Shown here piece after piece: positions 1 to 6,100 of a DNA stretch of 7,480 nucleotides (positions within the stretch are counted from its first letter, which is position 1; every line of letters starts with the position of its first letter). Below the pieces are notes generated by a model, which worked only from the letters and a program-made list of their open reading frames with translations, searched no databases and had not been told where the DNA came from. This DNA comes from Gammaproteobacteria bacterium (lineage in GTDB: Bacteria > Pseudomonadota > Gammaproteobacteria > SZUA-140): positions 1 to 7,480 of the forward strand of contig JALSHQ010000407.1 of the NCBI GenBank assembly GCA_026982145.1, given 5' to 3'. The position numbers and the translations under genes are program-made.

Positions 1-179
1 GTTGCCGCAAGGTACGCGGTGGCGGTGGCGGCGGCCAGCTTCCCCATGCCGCTAATGATGAGCTGGAGGTCGTCATTTTGGTAATAGCGAAAAGCGCTGT
101 GCTTACTATTGCCACGCAGTTTGTAGCGATCAATCAGTGGGCGCGCCTCGCACTGCAGTGCTGTCACAATATTGATCAC
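1..179 (-). CDS. Nucleoside phosphorylase/nucleosidase family protein (5' part only)
   Basis: The 59 visible codons run off the left edge. Reading the minus strand gives an N-terminus starting with INIVTALQCEARPLIDRY, followed later by LIISGMGKLAAATATAY. This is the layout of the PNP_UDP_1 superfamily (MTA/SAH nucleosidase, futalosine hydrolase, purine nucleoside phosphorylase): a first beta strand ending in a short T-A-L-x-x-E-A substrate-site motif, then a strand ending in the SGMGK loop before an Ala-rich helix. The start is GTG at 179-177. The in-frame stop TAA lies four codons upstream, there is no in-frame ATG, and an AAGG Shine-Dalgarno (190-193 on the plus strand) lies 10 bases ahead. 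The substrate cannot be told from this fragment, because the catalytic Asp and the C-terminal half are outside the window. It is divergent from the YkgJ-type gene across 107 bases. Confidence 0.75.
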   Translation of the reverse strand, partial: MINIVTALQCEARPLIDRYKLRGNSKHSAFRYYQNDDLQLIISGMGKLAAATATAYLAA

Positions 180-286
180 AAGCCATCTGCCTTATTGGTA
201 AGTGGTGGGCGAGGCGCTTTTATTATCGGCAAACTTCGTTCACAATCATCGGGTGTCACTGCAATCATAGAGGCGAACGCATTCGT
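180..286. promoter_or_regulatory. Divergent intergenic region between nucleosidase-family gene and YkgJ-type gene
   Basis: These 107 bases must hold the promoters for both flanking genes. On the plus strand TTGGTA (195-200) followed 17 bases later by TTTATT (218-223), or the slightly shifted TATTAT (221-226), is a weak sigma-70-like candidate for the 287 gene. On the minus strand I see only the AAGG ribosome binding site at 190-193. No operator-like palindrome stands out. Confidence 0.3.
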
Positions 287-688
287 ATGGGTAGAAAGAG
301 TATTCCAATCATTCCGGCAGATGTTACACCGGAGACCAAGTGTAACTATTGTACCAATTCCAAGTGTTGTACGTATATTACACAGCAGGTGGACACCCCG
401 CGTTCCAAGCAAGATTTTGACCACCTGCTATGGCAATTGGCTCACCGTGATGTGCAGCTTTATAAAGATGAGGATGGTTGGTTTCTACTGATCAATAACC
501 CTTGTTTGCATCTTGGAAAGGGAGGGGTGTGTGGCATCTATGATACGCGCCCGCAAGTTTGCCGTGATTACAGCAATGATTATTGCGAGCTGGATGAATC
601 CGCAGAAAAGGGGTTTGAACTATTTTTTGAGGGTTACGATGCGCTTCTGAAATATTGCAAAAAACGGTACAAACGCTGGGGCAAATAA
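287..688 (+). CDS. YkgJ-type cysteine-cluster protein (putative zinc/iron-chelating)
   Basis: This 133-residue cytosolic protein has nine cysteines. The N-terminal cluster is C19-x2-C22-x4-C27-C28. A second half reads C73-x-H-x-G-K-G-G-x-C82-G-I-Y-x-x-R-P-x-x-C92-R-x-Y, with C100 following. That arrangement is the signature of the CxxCxxCC / YkgJ family (UPF0153), annotated as zinc- or iron-chelating from its conserved cysteines. A precise biochemical role is not established, and none is suggested by the neighbours. The length fits the family, so the gene looks intact. ATG at 287 is the first in-frame Met; a GAGG (270-273) lies 13 bases upstream, a loose Shine-Dalgarno. There is no signal peptide or membrane segment. 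It ends one base before the stop of the convergent yrfG, so termination signals must lie inside the opposing gene. Confidence 0.85.
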   Translation: MGRKSIPIIPADVTPETKCNYCTNSKCCTYITQQVDTPRSKQDFDHLLWQLAHRDVQLYKDEDGWFLLINNPCLHLGKGGVCGIYDTRPQVCRDYSNDYCELDESAEKGFELFFEGYDALLKYCKKRYKRWGK

Positions 689-689
689 C

Positions 690-1349
690 CTAAGGGGTTT
701 GTGGGGTGATATCGAGAAAGCTATCGATGGCGTTAAACTCCCCGCTATCAGAAGGGGGGCGTTGGCTGTCGGGCTGTTTGACTGCAAGCAGGTGGGCGAT
801 GCCAAAAGTTTTAGCTGAACGTAAGACGGCGGTGTTGTCGTCAATCAGCAGCGATGACTCTGCTTTAAATGGCAGCTGTGTTTGCAGTTTTTGCCAAAAT
901 TCTGGAGCCTCTTTGGGTAGCCCGAGGGTATGTGATGAGATCACTGCATCAAGGTATTCACCGATGCGAGTGTGTTTCATTTTAAGTGCTAGGCTGCCTT
1001 GATGTGCATTGGTTACCAGTGCGATATGCTTGCCTGAGCGGCGCATTGCCCTGAGAAAATCGATTACATGGGGGTGCACGGCAATCAAATGGGTGACCTC
1101 TTCTTTTAGAATCACAATATCCATTTCGAGTTCATCAGACCAGTAATCTAGGCAATACCACTGCATGGTGGCGGCGACTTTATCAAAGCGTGGAAAGAGA
1201 CTGGCCTTCGCTTCAGTCACGGTCATGCTATTTTTTTCTGCATAGCGCGTGGGCAGGTGTTCGCGCCAAAAATGGTTATCATAATTAAGGTCGAGCAGGG
1301 TGCCATCCATATCTAGCAGCACATTCTGTATCTCGTCCCAGTTGACCAT
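690..1349 (-). CDS. yrfG: GMP/IMP nucleotidase, HAD superfamily (YrfG-like)
   Basis: This 219-residue haloacid-dehalogenase-type phosphatase closely parallels E. coli YrfG (about 222 residues), which dephosphorylates GMP and IMP. All HAD motifs are visible: motif I D13-M-D15-G-T with the Asp nucleophile and acid/base Asp; motif II T113 in LVTNAH; motif III K146 in PKE; motif IV D170-D171 in LLIDDN. The cap region carries the YrfG-typical WYCLDYW stretch (residues 64-70), and the first strand is followed by LLDLNYDNHFW, as in E. coli. The protein is cytosolic with no signal peptide. The start ATG (1347-1349) is the only sensible one; its Shine-Dalgarno is weak. It is divergent from nudE by 79 bases, and the yrfG-nudE-cysQ neighbourhood is one I recall as conserved in pseudomonads, which supports the assignment. 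The family is well recognised; the substrate preference is inferred from similarity. Confidence 0.9.
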   Translation of the reverse strand: MVNWDEIQNVLLDMDGTLLDLNYDNHFWREHLPTRYAEKNSMTVTEAKASLFPRFDKVAATMQWYCLDYWSDELEMDIVILKEEVTHLIAVHPHVIDFLRAMRRSGKHIALVTNAHQGSLALKMKHTRIGEYLDAVISSHTLGLPKEAPEFWQKLQTQLPFKAESSLLIDDNTAVLRSAKTFGIAHLLAVKQPDSQRPPSDSGEFNAIDSFLDITPQTP

Positions 1350-1428
1350 GATTGATGCTCTATTAATTGAGTTATTGGTAGGTGATGGTACTGTGGTACC
1401 AGAAGGCGGCTATGATAAAGGATTGACG
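1350..1428. promoter_or_regulatory. Divergent yrfG-nudE intergenic region
   Basis: These 79 bases separate two divergent genes and should hold both promoters. A small hairpin-capable inverted repeat, GGTAC (1387-1391) and GTACC (1396-1400) around a 4-base loop, lies in the nudE leader. TATGAT at 1411-1416 resembles a -10 box but has no partner -35 at proper spacing. The nudE ribosome binding site AAAGGA is at 1417-1422. I cannot place either promoter with confidence. Confidence 0.3.
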
Positions 1429-1989
1429 ATGGCTAAAAAACCACAAATATTAAGTGTTAAGACGGTGGCAAAAACACGTCTTTTTCAGGTTGAAGCGCTT
1501 GAGCTGAAATTTTCCAACGGCGTGACCGTGGAGTACGAGCGGCTTAAAACGAGCCCTTATGGCGCAGTGTTAGCGGTGCCGATGCTGGACGACGACACCG
1601 TGTTGTTGATTCGTGAATATGCGGCGGGGGTTGATCGCTATGAGTTGGCGCTGCCTAAAGGGCGTATCGAGAAGGGTGAGGATGTGATTGCGGCTGCAGA
1701 GCGGGAGATGATGGAAGAGGTCGGGTATGGCGCAAGGGAGCTGACACTGTTAACGACGCTCACCTCAGCGCCGGGCTACTCGAGCCAGCAGACCCATATT
1801 GTATTGGCCGAGGCGCTTTACGAGCAGCGCCTGCCGGGTGATGAACCAGAGACGATAGAGGTGGTGCCTTGGCGAATTTCGCAGCTGGAGACGCTGTTGC
1901 AACGTGATGATTGCAGTGAGGCGCGCAGCATTGCAGCGCTCTATCTGGTGCGAGATTTGCTGGCACAAAGGCGAGCAGCGGGTGGTTGA
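1429..1989 (+). CDS. nudE: ADP-compounds hydrolase NudE (Nudix)
   Basis: The product is 186 residues, the same length as E. coli NudE as I recall it. It is a cytosolic Nudix hydrolase of ADP-linked compounds such as ADP-ribose, NADH and Ap3A. The Nudix box is complete at residues 78-100 in the form G-x5-E-x7-R-E-M-M-E-E-x-G-Y, with E93, E96 and E97 as the expected metal ligands. Family features around it include IREYAAGVDRYEL before the box, the SAPGYSSQ segment after it, and GDEPE (137-141). The start is ATG at 1429, because AAAGGA lies 6 bases upstream and the protein then begins like NudE. An in-frame ATG at 1300 exists but lies inside yrfG and would add 43 unrelated residues. The gene overlaps cysQ by 8 bases, so the two are probably co-transcribed and translationally coupled. 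Confidence 0.93.
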   Translation: MAKKPQILSVKTVAKTRLFQVEALELKFSNGVTVEYERLKTSPYGAVLAVPMLDDDTVLLIREYAAGVDRYELALPKGRIEKGEDVIAAAEREMMEEVGYGARELTLLTTLTSAPGYSSQQTHIVLAEALYEQRLPGDEPETIEVVPWRISQLETLLQRDDCSEARSIAALYLVRDLLAQRRAAGG

Positions 1990-2797
1990 GGGCAAGCCCC
2001 ACATCGCAGTCGCATTGCTGCCGCAAGTGGTTGCCGTGGCGCATGCTGCTGCGGCACAGATCCTGACGATTTATGAGGCCGGGTTCAGTGTCGAAGAAAA
2101 GGCAGATCACTCACCGTTAACCGATGCAGATCTGGCGGCTCATGCGGCAATCGTGAGCGGGCTTTCTGTGTTGACACCGGCGCTGCCAGTGCTCTCCGAA
2201 GAGTCTGCCGAAATCCCTTTTGAGGTGCGTAGGCAGTGGCAGCAGTACTGGTTGGTTGATCCGCTGGATGGCACGCGAGAGTTCATCAAGCGCAATGGTG
2301 AGTTTACGGTCAATATTGCTTTAATTGATAGGGGTGCGCCGGTGCTGGGCGTGATTGTTGTGCCTACAAGTGGAGTTGCTTATTTTGCTGCACAGGGTGT
2401 CGGTGCCTATAAACAGGCAGCGAGGGGAGAGCCGCAGCAAATTAAAACGTGTGCTTTTAATGAGCAGAGCATCGTTGTTGCGAGCAGTCGCTCACATGGC
2501 AGCGGTGCGCTAGAGGATTTCCTTGCTCAGCTTGGGGTGTGCCAACAGGCTGTAATGGGAAGCTCACTTAAGTTTTGCCTAGTGGCTGAAGGGGTGGCTG
2601 ATCTTTACCCGCGGTTCGGCTTGACCTCGGAGTGGGATAGCGCCGCCGCACACTGTATTGTTCAGCAGGCAGGCGGGCAGGTGTTTGACCTTAACTTGCA
2701 GCCGCTGCGCTACAACACAAAGTCATCTTTGCTTAATCCCCACTTTCTAGTGGTGGGAGATTGCTCACAGGATTGGGCTCGATTTTTAGCGCTGTAA
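1982..2797 (+). CDS. cysQ: 3'(2'),5'-bisphosphate nucleotidase CysQ
   Basis: CysQ removes the 3'-phosphate from PAP (and PAPS), recycling the by-product of sulfate assimilation and preventing its toxic build-up. The inositol-monophosphatase-fold signatures are all present: KADHSPLTDAD (40-50), LSEES (71-75) with the metal-ligand Glu, the metal site DPLDGT (93-98), and EWD with D219 followed by the A-x-x-x-x-V-x-x-A-G-G helix (residues 222-232). The chosen start is GTG at 1982, giving 271 residues; an AAAGG (1967-1971) lies 10 bases ahead, and the start overlaps the nudE stop by 8 bases. E. coli CysQ is about 246 residues, so a TTG near 2012 is a possible shorter start. An ATG at 1904 is in frame but reads through nudE and gives an unrelated N-terminus. 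CysQ is cytosolic or peripheral to the inner membrane. The 3' end converges on arsR. Confidence 0.92.
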   Translation: MVEGKPHIAVALLPQVVAVAHAAAAQILTIYEAGFSVEEKADHSPLTDADLAAHAAIVSGLSVLTPALPVLSEESAEIPFEVRRQWQQYWLVDPLDGTREFIKRNGEFTVNIALIDRGAPVLGVIVVPTSGVAYFAAQGVGAYKQAARGEPQQIKTCAFNEQSIVVASSRSHGSGALEDFLAQLGVCQQAVMGSSLKFCLVAEGVADLYPRFGLTSEWDSAAAHCIVQQAGGQVFDLNLQPLRYNTKSSLLNPHFLVVGDCSQDWARFLAL

Positions 2798-2812
2798 GCA
2801 AGGGCTTACTTT
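2794..2812. terminator. Possible bidirectional hairpin terminator between cysQ and arsR
   Basis: A perfect 6-bp stem, GTAAGC (2794-2799) with GCTTAC (2804-2809), encloses a 4-base loop and is followed by TTT on the plus strand. It overlaps the cysQ stop codon (2795-2797) and the arsR stop codon (2806-2808 on the minus strand). The stem is short, only half G/C, and the T-run is minimal, so efficiency is doubtful. The position between two convergent genes is where a shared terminator would be expected. Confidence 0.4.
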
Positions 2813-3108
2813 ATGCTAAGTTTGTAAATGCTGCGAACACTCTTAACAACCTCTGCAATCACAGGGCTAGCGATACTGTAATAGACATGCTGATTGCGGC
2901 GCTCATTTTTTACAACGCCAGACATGCGCAATTTTGCTAGATGTTGAGAGAGATTAGGTTGAGAGACGCCAGTGACTGATAACAGCTCTGTGACGTTTCT
3001 AGCGCCTTTTGTGAGCTCGCACAACACGGCCAACCTTAAGGGGTGCGAGATTGACCGCAGGTTGTGAGAAGCGGTGATGTAGCGTTTATTTTCGTTTCGT
3101 TTTTCCAT
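2806..3108 (-). CDS. ArsR/SmtB-family winged-helix regulator (BigR/YgaV-like, second Cys missing)
   Basis: This 100-residue DNA-binding repressor-type protein has the N-terminal helix ISHPLRLAVLCELTKG (20-35), a helix-turn-helix at about 39-66 with the recognition segment VSQPNLSQHLAKLR (48-61), and a wing at 68-79 ending VYYSI. The metal-binding ELCVCDL box of ArsR/SmtB is absent. The closest resemblance I recall is to the sulfide/persulfide-responsive BigR, YgaV and SqrR group, which has a first Cys at the position of C30 here and a second Cys near the C-terminus. Here the second is missing: the tail reads SIYKLSIK and C30 is the only cysteine. It is preceded by a perfect 11-bp inverted repeat and a nested promoter, so autoregulation is likely. 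No Shine-Dalgarno precedes ATG 3108, which fits a leaderless mRNA. It is convergent with cysQ. The large gene upstream (80 bases) reads in the same direction, but arsR has its own promoter. Confidence 0.88.
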   Translation of the reverse strand: MEKRNENKRYITASHNLRSISHPLRLAVLCELTKGARNVTELLSVTGVSQPNLSQHLAKLRMSGVVKNERRNQHVYYSIASPVIAEVVKSVRSIYKLSIK

Positions 3109-3112
3109 AGTA

Positions 3113-3138
3113 ATTCAGTATATATTAATATACTGAAT
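3113..3138. promoter_or_regulatory. Perfect inverted-repeat operator, probable ArsR-family binding site
   Basis: Arm ATTCAGTATAT (3113-3123) is the exact reverse complement of ATATACTGAAT (3128-3138), with the 4-base spacer ATTA between. An AT-rich interrupted palindrome of this size just upstream of an arsR-type gene is the standard autoregulatory operator of the family. It starts 4 bases upstream of the arsR start codon and contains the candidate -10 box, so a bound repressor would block RNA polymerase. The symmetry is read directly; the identity of the bound protein is inferred. Confidence 0.85.
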
Positions 3139-3145
3139 GATCCAA
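3117..3145 (-). promoter_or_regulatory. Candidate sigma-70 promoter of arsR, -10 inside the operator
   Basis: On the minus strand TTGGAT (3145-3140; 4 of 6 to TTGACA) is followed after exactly 17 bases by TATACT (3122-3117; 5 of 6 to TATAAT). The predicted start point, about 7 bases downstream, is near 3110. That is only one or two bases before the ATG at 3108, so the transcript would be leaderless or nearly so. Confidence 0.6.
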
Positions 3146-3188
3146 CTGGTCGATTAATTTTGTAGGAAATTTACTCGAATCACCGGAA

Positions 3189-6100
3189 TTACTTCACAAT
3201 TCTGCCATCTTTATTTCCACGTCTATTAAATAACAGGACGGTAGTGAAAAGCAAGATGCCCAACTCAGTAAGCGCAAGATTTCCACCGCCGCCGCTATTA
3301 AGGCCGGATGTGGCTGTTGTTGCACCCGTGCCCGAGGGGTTCACTTGGGTCGCCTGTGAAACGCTGTTGTTCGAGAGCTGAGAGTCATTGCCGACACTAT
3401 CACTGACTGTTGCTAGGGCGCTAATAGTGCCTACCGTGGTGGTTGTGACCGTGATGCTAGCAGTGGCGGAATCATCGACTGAGAGCGCGCCAAAATTACA
3501 TGTGACCACCCCGCTATTGTGAACGCAGCTAGTGGATGCGGAGTTGAAAATGGTCGATGGCGGCAATGTCACTGTGACGACAACATTTTGCGCAACATTG
3601 GGGCCGTTATTATTAGTGGCGGTGATGTTATAAGTGAGGCTATTGCCGACCACGACTGGGTCGGCAATATCCACCATCGTAATTAACAGGTCAGCATCTG
3701 GCGGCGATGGGGTTGTCGGTGGTGGTGGGTTAACCAGCGTGGATTCAATATCTGCAGCGGCACCTGTTTCATTGCTGGTGGCAGATGAAGTTACGCTGTA
3801 ACTGCCCGCAGTGGCCGCGATAGCGACAAGTGTGACCGTTTTATTTAAGCCCCCTGAAATAGAACCGAGATTGCAGGTCACCGTTGCGGCGCCAGAGCAG
3901 TTGGCGGGGGAGGCACCGGCAGCAGGGCTTAATGAGAGGCCAGTAGGAAAGGTGACGACAAGTTGCGTATTGTTCGCTGTTGAAGGGCCGCTGTTAGCTA
4001 CGGTGAAGCTGTAAAAAATATCAGCATTTTGAAAGGCTGGGTCTGGTGCGTCGATGGTCGTAATTGAGAGTGAGGCGTTCGCGTCAATGTTGGTGGTGAC
4101 AGAGGCGGTGTTATTGGCAATGATTGGATCAGCCCCGCTAAAAGAGGCATAGGCAACGTGTGTGATTGCGCCGAAAGTTTGGGGAACCGCGGTAATGGTG
4201 ACATTAGCTGATGCACCATTATTTAGGCTTCCGAGATCACAGGTGAGCAGCCCGGAGTCGCTGACCGTGTTGCACGTTCCGGCGGATGGAATGGTCGCAC
4301 CTAACAGCACGTCAGTATCAAACTGAATGGCGGCCACTGCATGGCTCGCGGTATCTGGCCCATTATTGCTGAGGGTGACGGTGTAAGACATCGCCAAATT
4401 TGCAACAGCAGGGTTTACGGAGCCGATGATCGAGACACTCAGATCGCTACTGCCACTAATGCTCGTAGTGATAGTCGCGCTGTCATTAGTGCTGTTCGGG
4501 TCACTTTCTGTAGCGGAGACTGTGGCTGTATTGCTGACTGAACCGATCGAGTTGGCTGTGACAGTAATCGCAACGGCTTGGCTGCTACCTGCTGTGATCA
4601 CACCGAGCGAGCAATTAATTGTTGGCGCGGCGCCGGTATTGCAAGTGGCGTTGTCGGAGGTGTATGAGATACCCGCACCAAGTAGATCAGTGAGCACCAC
4701 ATTATTAGCAGTGTCAGGCCCATAGTTAGTCACGGTGAGATTATAAGTGAGGGCGCTGCCATTAATGGCTGGGTTCATGGTGGCTTCAAGCACGACCCCG
4801 AGATCCGCAACCGAGGGGGCGGGGCTATATTCAAAGGCACCAATGTCACAGGTGAGACTGCTGCCGCCATTAACAGGGCGGGGAAAGCCGCGCTGGTCGG
4901 TAGCCGGGCAGCCACTGTTGGTGCCCAAATCGACAGCCGTGCTTGAGCTTAAGACTGAATGGCTCAAGGTCGCACCACCGTTCGGCGCCAATGTTGGGGT
5001 CAAGCTAGGGTTCGTGTTGGCCTGATCGCCTGTACCATTTAATTCGCAAGTGCTATCACTTGAAATGGTGTTTAAAGAGACGGTTTGAATCGGCTCAAAT
5101 ATGCCAGCCTCACTTTGGCTGTAGCAGTTTCCCCCGGCAGGCACCAGCACCGATGCGGTGTTATCTGAAATGATGGTGTTCGTTAACGTAATGCTATTGC
5201 CGCTGGTAATGTAGATCCCTCCACCGTGGCCGTTATAGGTCTCCTCTGCATCATCATGAGTGCCGAGTACTTGGTTATTGTAGATGGTGCTATTAATAAC
5301 GGTAGCAGAGCTCTGCCGTAGTTGAATGCCGCCACCATTCCCCGTTGCAATATTTCCACTTAGGGTACTGTTAATGATGGTCAGTGGTCCCAGCCCAATA
5401 TCGTAGATGCCTCCGCCACCGACCAGTAGCGCATTGTTGTTGCTGACAGTGCTATTAGTCAGGGTTAAACCATTCACAGAGTAGATTCCACCACCGCCGC
5501 CAAGTTCCGCAATATTGCCATCAATCGTCGTGTTGGAGATCGCATTATTACCCGTAGATTGGATGAAGACGCCGCCGCCGCTGCCCGCGCCAATATCAAC
5601 GACATTGTTATTGATGCGACTATTCGTGACGATCATATCGTTACTGAAATGGAGTAAGCCACCGCCTCGTGACGATCTGTTATTGGTGATAGTGACGTTA
5701 TCAACCACCAGCGATCCGGTGTTATAAAGCCCGCCACCGCCGAAGCCAAACCCCGTGGTTTCATTGCTGTCGAGTGTGCTGTTGCGAATGGTGAGCGCGC
5801 CAAGCAGGCTGCGAATGCCCCCCCCCTCAACGCCGCTTGCCAACCCATTGCGGATGGTTAAATTCTCGATTTGTACATCAACATTGCGAATATCAATCAC
5901 ACGGTCAATGCCGTTGCCGTCGATGATCGAGGCTGCTTGGCTCACCCCGCGAAGCGAAAGTGCCTCCGTAATGTCGAGATCACCCGCAACGGCCGTGTTG
6001 TCGATGCCACTAAGCGACAGCAAGTAAATGCCCGCTGGCAGATGAATGGAGTCCGTGCCAGGCCAGGCGTTGCTCTCCTGAATGGCAGCACGCAGTGTAC

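Noticed and set aside
223..230. Perfect GCCGATAA on the minus strand, a sigma-28 -10 box upstream of the nucleosidase-type gene
   Set aside because: The -35 position 11 bases away matches only about 3 of 8, and the gene has no flagellar link; taken as chance.
78..491. Plus-strand open frame of 137 codons overlapping the left edge genes
   Set aside because: It overlaps both the minus-strand nucleosidase-type N-terminus and the YkgJ-type gene. Its translation shows no family features.
1300..1428. Upstream ATG extension of nudE
   Set aside because: It would lie inside yrfG, adds 43 residues unrelated to NudE, and ignores the strong AAAGGA in front of 1429.
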